64,000 nt of DNA from Ectothiorhodospiraceae bacterium BW-2. Lineage in GTDB: Bacteria > Pseudomonadota > Gammaproteobacteria > Thiohalomonadales > Thiohalomonadaceae. A program made the position numbers and the translations under genes. This document shows positions 49,756 through 57,673 of this stretch, one piece after another (positions within the stretch are counted from its first letter, which is position 1; each line of letters begins with the position of its first letter). The stretch is from contig CP032507.1 of NCBI GenBank assembly GCA_008375315.1, positions 1,240,001-1,304,000 of the forward strand. The letters run 5' to 3'. The notes under the pieces are model-generated. The model saw only the letters and a program-made list of their open reading frames with translations, did not search any database and was not told the DNA's origin.

Positions 49756-50160
49756 ATGCCCAAAGATACTACCGTTTTACCCTCCAACGAGGTTACCGAC
49801 CCCGATGAAGAGAAGCGCTCCTACCGCAAATTTAGTGAGGAAGAGAAGCTTCGGATCCTAGCAGAAGCAGAGCAGTGCAAGGAGCCGGGTCAGCTAGGCG
49901 AGCTGCTGCGCAAAGAGCAGATCTACAGCTCCCATCTGACCAAATGGCGCCGACAACTGCAAGCACAGGGGCAGGCTGGCCTGAAAGGGAAACAGAGTGG
50001 TCGCAAACCGAGCCTAGACAAGCGAGATAAGGAGATAGAGCGTTTAAAGAAGGAAATTCAGCGTCTTAGCCAACGGTTACAGCAGACCGAAGGGGTGATT
50101 GCGCTCCAAAAAAAAGCCTTCAGCTTATTGGAGCAGATGAACACAGAGATAAGCTTATGA
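49756..50160 (+). CDS. IS3-family transposase OrfA (helix-turn-helix)
   Basis: Start chosen at the ATG of 'MPKDTTVLPS' because 'GAGGAG' lies about eight bases upstream; an earlier in-frame ATG at 49717 lacks one. 134 residues: 'YRKFSEEEKLRILAEAEQC' and 'SSHLTKWRRQLQ' form the DNA-binding helix-turn-helix, and a coiled coil ('EIERLKKEIQRLSQRLQQTEG') follows for dimerisation. Overlaps orfB by four bases. Confidence 0.88.
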   Translation: MPKDTTVLPSNEVTDPDEEKRSYRKFSEEEKLRILAEAEQCKEPGQLGELLRKEQIYSSHLTKWRRQLQAQGQAGLKGKQSGRKPSLDKRDKEIERLKKEIQRLSQRLQQTEGVIALQKKAFSLLEQMNTEISL

Positions 50161-51206
50161 GATTAGTTGAAAAAGAGTGCCCCAGTTCGGTGAGCATAAG
50201 AGCCGCTTGCGATAGCCTAGCGCTCTCGCGTGCAGGCTACTACCGCCGACAGGCTCCGGTTGTCTCCCCCCGAGCGAGCCTTCCAAGACCCGTCGCAGCC
50301 AATGCGCTGAGTGAGGCAGAGAGGCAAGCCGTTCTGGGGCTTTTGAACAGCGAACGATTCTATGACCAACCTCCGGCAGAGATCTATGCTAGCCTGCTGG
50401 ATGAAGGGAAATATTACTGTTCAATCAGTACGATGTATCGGATCCTTCGTGCTAATCAACAGACGGGAGAGCGGCGAGCTCAAAAACCGGCCAAATCACA
50501 CGCTATCCCCCGATTACGGGCGACCCGACCGAATGAGGTTTGGACATGGGATATCACTAAGCTTCCCACCACAGAGCAGGGTAACTTCTTGAATCTCTAT
50601 GTGGTGATGGATCTCTACAGCCGTTTTATTGTGGCTTGGATGGTCTCAAGGAAGGAGAATAGTGAGCTCTCCAAGCTGTTAATCAGTGACGCAGCGGCTC
50701 GCTATCGGGTCGCGCTCAGTGGCTTAACACTGCATCAGGATAGAGGTGTGCCGATGACCGCCAGAGGCTATCTCGACTTGATGGCCGAACTGGGGATCAC
50801 CTGCTCCCACAGCCGTCCACGAGTCAGTAACGACAATCCGTTTAGCGAGAGTCAATTTAAAACACTCAAGCAACAACCCGATTATCCTCAACGATTGACA
50901 GGAGTTGACCATGCCAGAATATGGTTTAGTGACTATGTTGACTGGTACTGTTTCCACCACCACCATCGAGGGATTGCGTGGTTCACTCCAGAGCAGGTAT
51001 TTACCGGTCGTTACAAGGAGGTTAGCGAGCAGCGTGAACAGGCGCTGAAGCAGGCCTATCAGCAGCATCCGAAACGCTTTATTCATGGTGAGCCCAAGGT
51101 TAAGCAACCCCCTACTGAGGTATGGATTAACCCCGCTCTACCGGAGGAGGGGGTGGGGTCGCTGGAGGTCAACTATCCAACCCTGAATAGAGCGAAGGAG
51201 AGATGA
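50157..51206 (+). CDS. IS3-family transposase OrfB (DDE integrase core)
   Basis: 349 residues of the rve-type integrase fold. The catalytic residues are visible as Asp in 'WTWDITKLP', Asp in 'LHQDRGVPMT' and Glu in 'NPFSESQFKTL', the DDE triad. The HTH-21-like N-terminus 'SIRAACDSLALSRAGYYRR' precedes it. Intact and probably able to move; it may be made by programmed frameshift or by reinitiation at the ATGA. Confidence 0.9.
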   Translation: MRLVEKECPSSVSIRAACDSLALSRAGYYRRQAPVVSPRASLPRPVAANALSEAERQAVLGLLNSERFYDQPPAEIYASLLDEGKYYCSISTMYRILRANQQTGERRAQKPAKSHAIPRLRATRPNEVWTWDITKLPTTEQGNFLNLYVVMDLYSRFIVAWMVSRKENSELSKLLISDAAARYRVALSGLTLHQDRGVPMTARGYLDLMAELGITCSHSRPRVSNDNPFSESQFKTLKQQPDYPQRLTGVDHARIWFSDYVDWYCFHHHHRGIAWFTPEQVFTGRYKEVSEQREQALKQAYQQHPKRFIHGEPKVKQPPTEVWINPALPEEGVGSLEVNYPTLNRAKER

Positions 51207-51273
51207 GTGACGGTGCCGCTAGTGGGTCTATCGTCGATGGCTTTAGCCGGTTGTGGTGGCTGAATGACAGAGC

Positions 51274-51336
51274 GTTATCCATAGCCCGCCCCCCGGAGAC
51301 CCCCTTATTATCGTAGGGGGGCGGGCTGTGGGTAAC
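51274..51336. repeat. Imperfect 21-bp inverted repeat in the IS tail
   Basis: GTTATCCATAGCCCGCCCCCC at 51274-51294 pairs with 51316-51336 at 19 of 21 positions around a 21-base spacer. It lies within the otherwise empty 351 bases between orfB and the right IS end. Confidence 0.7.
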
Positions 51337-51557
51337 GCGGTGCAGGAGGGAGGTTCCTAGATTAGGGGTTGCAGTTCGCCTTGCAGCTCCCCCTTGCTGA
51401 AGGGCTTGGCTCTTGCGGCAAAGGGCCATGAGGGTCATGTTCGCTCCTTGTTGCGTCATGACTCAACATAGGCGAAATTTGCCGGTGAGGGCAGTGGCAA
51501 TCACCGGCTAGATTTAGAGCTTTATTTTTTTAACAACTGGTCTCAAATTGCTTGACA

Positions 51558-51596
51558 GCTTCCGCCGGTCGGCGTTTGTTCGTTCAAGTCGCTCAT
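51558..51596 (-). pseudogene. Intron-encoded protein, first 13 codons
   Basis: ATG at 51596 after AGGAGGAG. Thirteen codons of the maturase/reverse transcriptase start, then the IS right end, which supplies TGTCAAGCAATTTGA and closes the frame four codons later. Confidence 0.75.
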
Positions 51597-52113
51597 GGCT
51601 CCTCCTTTATCTAAATGTTCGGCCCTTCACCTTGTCCTGCCCATTACAGCAGGCGTTTGGCTACTATGGCCTCTGCTGACTTCTGCTTAATCTCCTCATC
51701 GGTTGCCCCATGAGGCGCTATCGCTTTCCATCTATTTGCTCTCCCTTCGTCGATGGATTCAAAGGGGCCGAGATTGATAAACCTGAACCTCAACAGGTCT
51801 TTTCACGATCGCTTGTTAAGCAGACCTCCCCGGATAAGAACATGAACTTTCTCTGCACTGCTGCATCATTTACGTTGTCCGTTAGATCACACGGCTTCGA
51901 TGTCTTGTGCCATCTCGCCTCCAGAATACGCCTCAGATGATGTTCTTGTTCATCAGCTCGCAGTTTTGCGGCCGGCTTCCTTCAGACCTCTCCTCGCGGA
52001 TTAGCCCTTGCCTTTCGCTAGTAGTTATCGTCTTTTCACTCCTCAGTGAATAACGGTGACCTTCCTACAGAGGACTTTCACCTCATTAGCTCATACCCAT
52101 GCCGGGCGTACAC
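51558..52113 (-). mobile_element. Group II intron, 5' part, truncated by the IS
   Basis: On the minus strand it begins with GTGTACGCCCGGCATGGG and continues with 'GGTGAAAGTCCTC', 'CTAGCGAAAGGCAAGGGC', 'GGCACAAGACATCG' and 'CATGGGGCAACCG', all conserved domain I-IV sequence of bacterial group II introns. An AGGAGGAG ribosome site and the ATG of the intron-encoded reverse transcriptase follow at 51596. Only its first 13 codons ('MSDLNEQTPTGGS') remain before the IS. A six-base exon-binding sequence match supports site-specific insertion. The 3' part with domains V-VI is absent from the window. Confidence 0.88.
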
Positions 52114-52221
52114 AATGATTTGCACATCATCCCTATTTAAACGAGTTACAGTTTGAACTGCCTCAATGCAGTAGCGTTGACGGTTTCTGGTTGGAATAAC
52201 AATAGTATATTTATAGCTCAC
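52114..52221 (-). pseudogene. Family 2 glycosyltransferase, first 36 codons
   Basis: GTG start at 52221 after AAAGGGGGC. The 36 codons begin 'SYKYTIVIPTRNRQRYCIEA' and continue to 'DDVQII'. 'YTIVIPTRNR' with a following 'VQIIV' is a hallmark of GT2 enzymes. The gene is interrupted exactly at the group II intron 5' end (after ATCATT), and the rest is not in the window. It probably belonged to the same polysaccharide cluster as the other broken genes. Confidence 0.72.
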
Positions 52222-52307
52222 ATTAGCCCCCTTTTAGTAAAAACATCAAAAATAGCCCATCGACTCTATCACCAGTTTAAACAGTCACTCCAGCTAGATG
52301 ATAGACT

Positions 52308-52787
52308 CTACTCTTTAGCATAATCTTTAAACAGATCTACGACAATCGGCCTATGCCAAATATAGAACCAAAAAATAAAATCAAGCAGCAGCACAATTAA
52401 CATCAGCGTGCCACTATTTTTATGCAGCAGATGGTCAACACGAAAAAATTGCACCGCAACCATCAAAAAATGTATCGCGTAGGCCCACAGAAGTATCACC
52501 CGTCCATGAGACCAGACAGTAAGCCACAATAGACGAGTCGTTTTATGCCGAAAAATCCACGCAACGATTAGCGGTACTAGCAGCAAGTTAGGCAACAGAA
52601 GCCAGACCTCAATCACTTCACGAAAAATTTCGTGGCCAGAACCGGCTAAGCGGCTCGGCCCATAGGCTAAAAATACCAAAATCAGATCTTTAATGCCAAA
52701 AAGCATCGCCATCATGACCATGATCGGCATCTTCAGCCGAAAATTTTTATCATAGGCATCAAACGAGTATATCCTCGAAGCAGCCAT
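52308..52787 (-). CDS. Inner-membrane protein, DUF2919-like
   Basis: 159 residues from the ATG at 52787, chosen because GAGAGGAGAGAGG precedes it; the ORF runs 12 codons further upstream. Four hydrophobic segments are visible ('MVMMAMLFGIKDLILVFLAY', 'VWLLLPNLLLVPLIVAWIF', 'VILLWAYAIHFLMVAVQFF', 'GTLMLIVLLLDFIFWFYIW'). The N-terminal 'YDKNFRLKMP' and the overall topology fit the YfeZ/DUF2919 family. No function is known for the family. Confidence 0.7.
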   Translation of the reverse strand: MAASRIYSFDAYDKNFRLKMPIMVMMAMLFGIKDLILVFLAYGPSRLAGSGHEIFREVIEVWLLLPNLLLVPLIVAWIFRHKTTRLLWLTVWSHGRVILLWAYAIHFLMVAVQFFRVDHLLHKNSGTLMLIVLLLDFIFWFYIWHRPIVVDLFKDYAKE

Positions 52788-52962
52788 CCTCTCTCCTCTC
52801 CTACGCGACAGTACACACCTCACTTACACTATCGACATTCTACCCGAAGTTCTGAATCCTATCTATAATACCGCAACCAAGGGTAGCCGCAACCGCCAAG
52901 CTGTAGCATAATACGACCCACTCTCTTTTAGACCCAAGCCAAAGGAGCATTTAACCGCTACC

Positions 52963-53568
52963 GTGCTGAAAGTTACCTCTCTGATTCTCCTCCTCGCTCT
53001 TCTAGGCGGCTGCGCCACCGCTCCCCCTAAGCATATCGACAACGCTTGCGAAATTTTTCGCGAAAAATCGGGGTGGTATAGCGATGCCTCGGATGTCTCC
53101 GAACGCTATGGCGTACCGATTCAAATTCAGCTCGCCTTTGTGCGCCAAGAGTCAGCCTTTTTACACGACGCCCGCCCTGAACGGGAGCGTCTGCTCGGTT
53201 TTATCCCCTGGTTTCGCCCCTCTAGCGCCTATGGCTATGCCCAAATTAAAGATGAGACATGGGAGTGGTATCGTGATAAAACTGGCCGCTACGGCGATGA
53301 TCGGGACGACTTTGGCGATGCAGTTAACTTTATCGGCTGGTATGTCGACCTCTCCCATAAAACTCTGGGGATATCGAAGTGGGATGCCTATAAACAGTAT
53401 CTCGCCTACCACGAGGGGCATACCGGTTATAAGCGCAAAAGCTATCTCAAAAAGCCGTGGCTGATAAAAGTGGCTCGCAAGGTCAAAAGTAGCGCCGGTC
53501 GCTACGGTGCGCAGTTAAAGCAGTGTGCCGGTGAATTTGATCGCGGCCCGTGGTGGTGGCCGTTTTAG
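52963..53568 (+). CDS. Lytic-transglycosylase-like lipoprotein
   Basis: 201 residues, GTG start. Lipoprotein signal with lipobox L-G-G-C near residue 16. A SLT-like domain follows: 'YGVPIQIQLAFVRQESAF' contains the putative catalytic Glu, and 'SAYGYAQIKDETWEWYR' matches the second conserved motif. 'YLAYHEGHTGYKRKSY' is also conserved in this family. Probably cuts peptidoglycan or anchors in the outer membrane. Stand-alone gene. Confidence 0.82.
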   Translation: MLKVTSLILLLALLGGCATAPPKHIDNACEIFREKSGWYSDASDVSERYGVPIQIQLAFVRQESAFLHDARPERERLLGFIPWFRPSSAYGYAQIKDETWEWYRDKTGRYGDDRDDFGDAVNFIGWYVDLSHKTLGISKWDAYKQYLAYHEGHTGYKRKSYLKKPWLIKVARKVKSSAGRYGAQLKQCAGEFDRGPWWWPF

Positions 53569-53617
53569 GTGGATTGAGAAAGAGGAGAGGGGCAACAGTG
53601 CCCCACTGATCGACACC

Positions 53618-53922
53618 TACCGCCAAACCACACTCAACTTAGCCAGCCGCCGCAACAGCGTACTCTCCCCCCAGTGCGGCTTTGAGTCACACCAGCTTAA
53701 ACGATAGGACGGCACCCATAGCTGTTTAAACAGTAGCCGCGCCTCAGCTCTGGCTAGCATCGAGCCGACACAGCCATGAAAACCGAACCCAAAAACCTCT
53801 GCGCCGCCTTAGGTAACCCACTGATAGAAGCGGTATCGGCTCCAGACTTCGTTACGATAGATAATGTGTGGTGCGACAGGGTTCTGCTCCAATAGCGCCC
53901 GTACTCTATCAATCAATAATCG
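53618..53922 (-). pseudogene. Cytochrome P450, C-terminal remnant
   Basis: One minus-strand frame of 101 codons with one internal stop (TAA at 53811-53809). It reads 'RVRALLEQNPVAPHIIYRNE', typical of the P450 region before the heme loop. After the stop comes 'FGFGFHGCVGSMLARAEARLL', which matches the heme-ligand signature F-G-x-G-x-H-x-C-x-G. The oxygen-binding and ExxR parts are missing. The fragment overlaps the 3' end of the DUF3782-type gene by ten bases. No ferredoxin or other P450 partner is nearby. Confidence 0.72.
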
Positions 53923-54644
53923 TCAATGCACTTCTCTACCGATTGCGCCTCTGCGGTGACATCTTCTGGCTGACCGTAAACCTCAATCCCGAGTCGTTTA
54001 GCCACTTCCAAGGCTCGTGAGTCGATCATCGGTGAGATCATCAGCATCCGCGTCACCGGACGCTGATGCTGCTTCTCAAAAAAGCGTGCTTTGCGCTCAA
54101 AGATATACATCGCCGCCTTATCGCAGGACGATTTCAACTCACAGATAATCGTCATTCCATTTCTAATCACCACATCCATCTCGACCTGATCGGGACGACC
54201 AAAGACCATCCCCTCATGGTCATACTCATTGACATTGAGTACTTCAACCTCAAAGCTATCTTGCAAAATCGCCGCTAGAGCATTACGAAACGAGCGCTCT
54301 GACCGCAGGCCCCAACGAGAACCAAGCGCACCGATAGCGCGTTCATGAAACTTTTGTATGCGACGGTTCTCCTCCATTTGGACATTCCACTTTCGATTCT
54401 GCTCCTCCCACTTTCGATTTTGCTCCCTCCTCTCCTCCTCCCACTTGCGGTCCCACTCCTGCCGCTCCTGCCGCAGTTCATTAATTAACCGGCCAATACG
54501 ATCATCGACATAGTCTTTACTAGCAAAATCCCTTTTCGCGATCTCCATAATATAGTCGCGCAGTGCCGGATCGTACTGCAGGATCTCCGGCAGGTGACGC
54601 CGAATCGTTTCGATCATCATCGACTCATTAATTATCTCGCTCAT
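53913..54644 (-). CDS. DUF3782-type PD-(D/E)XK nuclease family protein
   Basis: 243 residues from the ATG at 54644, eleven bases after GAGGAG; a GTG five codons earlier is also possible. The N-terminal third is helical. A very charged coiled coil with WE/RK repeats ('RKWEEERREQNRKWEEQNRK') spans about 65-95. The C-terminal half holds a nuclease-like core with 'QVEMDVVIRNGMTIICELKSS' (D-...-E-L-K). The arrangement is that of the DUF3782 family found in many copies in some sulfur bacteria and cyanobacteria. Its role is unknown and it may be linked to mobile DNA. Confidence 0.8.
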   Translation of the reverse strand: MSEIINESMMIETIRRHLPEILQYDPALRDYIMEIAKRDFASKDYVDDRIGRLINELRQERQEWDRKWEEERREQNRKWEEQNRKWNVQMEENRRIQKFHERAIGALGSRWGLRSERSFRNALAAILQDSFEVEVLNVNEYDHEGMVFGRPDQVEMDVVIRNGMTIICELKSSCDKAAMYIFERKARFFEKQHQRPVTRMLMISPMIDSRALEVAKRLGIEVYGQPEDVTAEAQSVEKCIDDY

Positions 54645-54699
54645 AACTCGTTCCACTCCTCAGTTTAGCTCAAATTGGAAGCGACAATAGTCATGCTAT

Positions 54700-54960
54700 A
54701 GTCACCATGACATCGCTACGGTTAGCGACGATATCAATATCGACCCCGCTAGCTATTGTCACCCCCGGTGACTACCGTCTATAGCGTTGCACTCCCCTCA
54801 CGCAGCCCATCACCCACTCGCTGCACGACCACCTCTTTGCTAGTCTCACCGGCTGCAAATGAGACAGTTCCGCTAGTCGTGTTGGCAACAGAGTCGGCCG
54901 CCTCTTTTTCTTTAACGCGGCTCGCTCCTACCTCTTTTATAATCGACTCTGGCCGCATCC
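54700..54960 (-). pseudogene. Calx-beta domain remnant
   Basis: The minus strand reads 'GTVSFAAGETSKEVVVQRVGD' and 'GLREGSATL' then a stop, a clear Calx-beta strand pattern. Past the stop only scattered pieces ('GVDIDIVANRSDVMVTIA') remain. Probably debris of a large adhesin-like gene such as the one at 16.5-28.2 kb, though not a copy of its repeats. Confidence 0.6.
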
Positions 54961-54974
54961 CCAGCGTGAAAGTC

Positions 54975-55091
54975 CTAACAGGGTGATATAGTGACTCGGC
55001 CTGTCATGGACAGCATCGCTTCAGCGACTCGCACTAAACGACGCGGATCTGTTTTTCCTAATTCGTAGCTTAAACAGGTTAACAGTAGCAT
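54975..55091 (-). pseudogene. Transposase N-terminal fragment
   Basis: 38 codons from an ATG at 55091 to a TAG. The sequence 'KTDPRRLVRVAEAMLSMTGR' matches the N-terminal region of IS701/IS4-like DDE transposases (usual form 'KTD-RR-RL-E-MLAMTGRVTML'). It ends where the family would continue 'MLG-SRW', so it is a 5' remnant. Confidence 0.62.
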
Positions 55092-55192
55092 AATGTCTGG
55101 CATGGGCTGGGGCTCCGGTGTTCGCTTACTGTTTCGTCACTTAAGCTTATCACCTTAGCCCCTTGCCCTCCTCAATTTTTTAAATCAAAAAC

Positions 55193-55603
55193 ATGCCGCT
55201 AAAAAATTTTCAATTCAAAGATCACCAGCTACTTTGGTCAGCATTAGTAGCCCCTATTCCGCTCTGGCTGCTGCTCGCCCCGTTTAGTGAGCCGCCGCTA
55301 ACGCCGTTGTGGCTACTGTTATTGGTCGCACCGGTGGTCGAGGAGCTCGCTTTTCGTGGAGCGATACAGGGCTATCTACTCCAGCAGCGCTGGGGTGGAC
55401 ACCGCTGCGGCTATCTTAGCTATGCGAATTTGGTGACGGCGTTACTATTTGCGCTGCTCCACCTCTACGCCCAGCCTAGCTTGTGGGCGCTGCTCACCTT
55501 TGTGCCCGGGCTGATCTTTGGGGCGGTGCGGGAGCGCTATCGCACGGTTATCCCAGCCATTGCGCTACACAGCTACTATAACGGCGGGTTACTTCTGCTC
55601 TAA
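55193..55603 (+). CDS. Small CPBP-family intramembrane protease
   Basis: 136 residues, unusually short for the family. Motifs present: E-E-L-A-F-R-G (residues about 52-58, EExxFR), 'LLFALLHLYAQ' with a catalytic His, and 'HSYYNG' (HxxxN) at the C-terminus. Four hydrophobic stretches. The compact size resembles the sorting-associated glutamic proteases that act with short C-terminal sorting signals, but I see no such substrate gene nearby. An alternative is a truncated CAAX protease. Confidence 0.75.
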   Translation: MPLKNFQFKDHQLLWSALVAPIPLWLLLAPFSEPPLTPLWLLLLVAPVVEELAFRGAIQGYLLQQRWGGHRCGYLSYANLVTALLFALLHLYAQPSLWALLTFVPGLIFGAVRERYRTVIPAIALHSYYNGGLLLL

Positions 55604-55615
55604 GTTTCGCCTCTA

Positions 55616-55643
55616 TTCACCCTTGCGCCAGTTGTTTTATACT
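55616..55643 (+). promoter_or_regulatory. Possible promoter of the GspE/PilB-like gene
   Basis: TTCACC (55616-55621), 16 bases, TATACT (55638-55643), about 107 bases before the GTG start. The -10 is good and the -35 weak. Confidence 0.35.
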
Positions 55644-55750
55644 GGGGGGGTGGCGCTTGGGTCTATGGGCTTAGGTGTGTCGCTTTAACTGTTAAGGAGA
55701 TTTAGCATTCCCTCCCCTACCCTACCTCTCCCGACTGGGATCTAAACCGC

Positions 55751-57553
55751 GTGTCACAGCACCCTCCTACCTATCTCACCCTCGCTTGGTTACTTGAGGC
55801 GCTAGAGAGCGATGGCCTGATTACCTCCCTACAGCGGCTCGATTTGGTGCCGACCGGGGAGCACGCCACCCACTCCCTACAGACCCACCCTTTAATCACA
55901 CTAGGCGAACGACAGTGGCGCCATGCCCAGAGCCCAACTGTCGTGCTGACGACGGAGTATCTCTGTCAGTGGCTCGCTAAACGAGCTGGTATCGGCTATC
56001 GCCGTATCGATCCATTAAAAATTGATGTCGCCCGAGTCACCACGCAGGTCTCAGAGGCTTATGCCAACCGCCACCATATTCTGCCGCTACAGATTAGTGA
56101 CCATGAGCTGGTTGTTGCCACCGCCGAGCCGTTTCAACTACAGTGGGTGGAGGAGTTGGAGCCGATTTTGCAAAAGTCGGTGGTGGCGGTGCTGGTCAAT
56201 CCAGTCGATCTTAACCGCTATCTGCACGACTTCTACCACTTAAGCCACTCGATTAAGGGGGCTGAAGAGCACCAAAATCGGAACCGCTACGGTAAGTTGC
56301 GTGATCTAGAGCAGCTAATGGAGCTGGGAAAATCGGGTCAGGTCGATACCAATAGCCGCCATGTGGTCAATATTGTTGACTGGCTGCTACAGTACGCCTT
56401 TGAGCAACGCGCTAGCGATATTCACCTCGAACCGCGACGCGAGGAGGGGATAGTTCGCTTTCGTATCGATGGCCAGCTACAGACCGTTTACGCCATGCCG
56501 ATGCAGATTGTGACCACGATTACCAGTCGTATTAAAATTTTGGCTCGTATGGATGTGGCGGAGAAGCGCCGCCCCCAAGATGGCCGTATTAAGAGCCGTA
56601 CCCGCAACGGTAGTGAGTTCGAGATGCGTCTCTCGACCATGCCAACCGCCTTTGGCGAAAAGCTGGTAATGCGAATTTTTAATCCACAGCTAATGCTTAA
56701 GTCGTTTACTGAGCTCGGCTTCTCAGTCGAGCTACAGCAGCAGTGGCAACAGCTATTAGCCCAGCAAAACGGTATTATTCTGGTCACCGGCCCTACCGGC
56801 TCAGGTAAGACGACCACCCTCTACTCTAGCTTAAAACAGTTAGCCACTTCGGAAATTAACCTCTGTACAGTTGAAGATCCGATTGAGACGATTGTCAACG
56901 AATTTAACCAGATGCAGGTAGCACCCGAGATTGGTATCACCTTCGCCACCGGTATTCGCACCCTCATGCGCCAAGATCCCGACATTATTATGGTCGGTGA
57001 GATCCGTGATCAGGAGACAGCGGAGATGGCCGCCCAAGCCGCTCTTACCGGCCATCTTGTCCTCTCGACGCTACATACTAACGACTCGGTCTCGGCCATT
57101 ATTCGTCTCACCGATATCGGCCTGCCAGCCTACCAAATTAAGGCCAGCTTACGAGGGGTGCTCGCCCAGCGGCTACTCAGAACCCTCTGCCCCCACTGTA
57201 AGAGTAGGGCGCAGCTACCGCAAGGGCTATGGCAGTCACTCACCACCCCTTGGCGGGTCAAACCGCCAGCAGAGATCTTTACCGCCCAAGGGTGTCATGA
57301 GTGTCGCAACACCGGCTACCATGGCCGTACCGCTATCTACGAAATGCTGCCGATCGATGAGCTGTTAGCTCGACTTATCACCGATCAGGCCGATTTAAAA
57401 GCGCTACGGCTACAGGCCTATAAGCAGGGACTACAGCCCCTCGCCCTCTCTGCCGCCCGCCTGCTCGCCTCAGGCCTCACCAGTGGTGAGGAGATTATGC
57501 GCATCCTCCCCGGTATGGCTCTGCCCCAGGCTGCCCCGAGATTAGCCCAATAA
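55751..57553 (+). CDS. GspE/PilB-type secretion ATPase
   Basis: 600 residues. N-terminal GspE_N-like domains ('GIGYRRIDPLKIDVARVTTQVSE', 'YANRHHILPLQISDHELVVATAEP') are followed by the ATPase core with 'RASDIHLEPR', Walker A 'GPTGSGKTTT' near 355, Asp box 'TVEDPIE', Walker B 'DIIMVGEIRD', His box 'GHLVLSTLHTNDSVSAI', and a tetracysteine zinc site (C-P-H-C and C-H-E-C). It powers type II secretion or type IV pili. No other gsp or pil gene is beside it, so I cannot choose between these; GTG start. Confidence 0.88.
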   Translation: MSQHPPTYLTLAWLLEALESDGLITSLQRLDLVPTGEHATHSLQTHPLITLGERQWRHAQSPTVVLTTEYLCQWLAKRAGIGYRRIDPLKIDVARVTTQVSEAYANRHHILPLQISDHELVVATAEPFQLQWVEELEPILQKSVVAVLVNPVDLNRYLHDFYHLSHSIKGAEEHQNRNRYGKLRDLEQLMELGKSGQVDTNSRHVVNIVDWLLQYAFEQRASDIHLEPRREEGIVRFRIDGQLQTVYAMPMQIVTTITSRIKILARMDVAEKRRPQDGRIKSRTRNGSEFEMRLSTMPTAFGEKLVMRIFNPQLMLKSFTELGFSVELQQQWQQLLAQQNGIILVTGPTGSGKTTTLYSSLKQLATSEINLCTVEDPIETIVNEFNQMQVAPEIGITFATGIRTLMRQDPDIIMVGEIRDQETAEMAAQAALTGHLVLSTLHTNDSVSAIIRLTDIGLPAYQIKASLRGVLAQRLLRTLCPHCKSRAQLPQGLWQSLTTPWRVKPPAEIFTAQGCHECRNTGYHGRTAIYEMLPIDELLARLITDQADLKALRLQAYKQGLQPLALSAARLLASGLTSGEEIMRILPGMALPQAAPRLAQ

Positions 57554-57673
57554 TCTCTGCTCAACGCCATTCCCCCCCCTCTCTAGTTGTGCTATGCTCC
57601 ATCGCAGTCGCTCTCTGAACCCTAAAGCGGCCTTAAAATTTCAAAAACCTGAACAACCAACGAGGTGACCCTT

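Larger units (their letters stand above)
49683..51557 (+). mobile_element. IS3-family insertion sequence
   Basis: 1875 bp with inverted ends: the left reads TGTCAAGATACCCTGAGACCA and the right, reversed, TGTCAAGCAATTTGAGACCAG. It carries orfA and orfB, which overlap by ATGA. The bases flanking each end (TGAG on the left, GCTT on the right) do not match, so no target duplication is left; flanking DNA was probably rearranged. The left end truncates the epimerase gene and the right end cuts into a group II intron. A 21-bp inverted repeat lies in the 351-bp non-coding tail after orfB. Confidence 0.88.
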
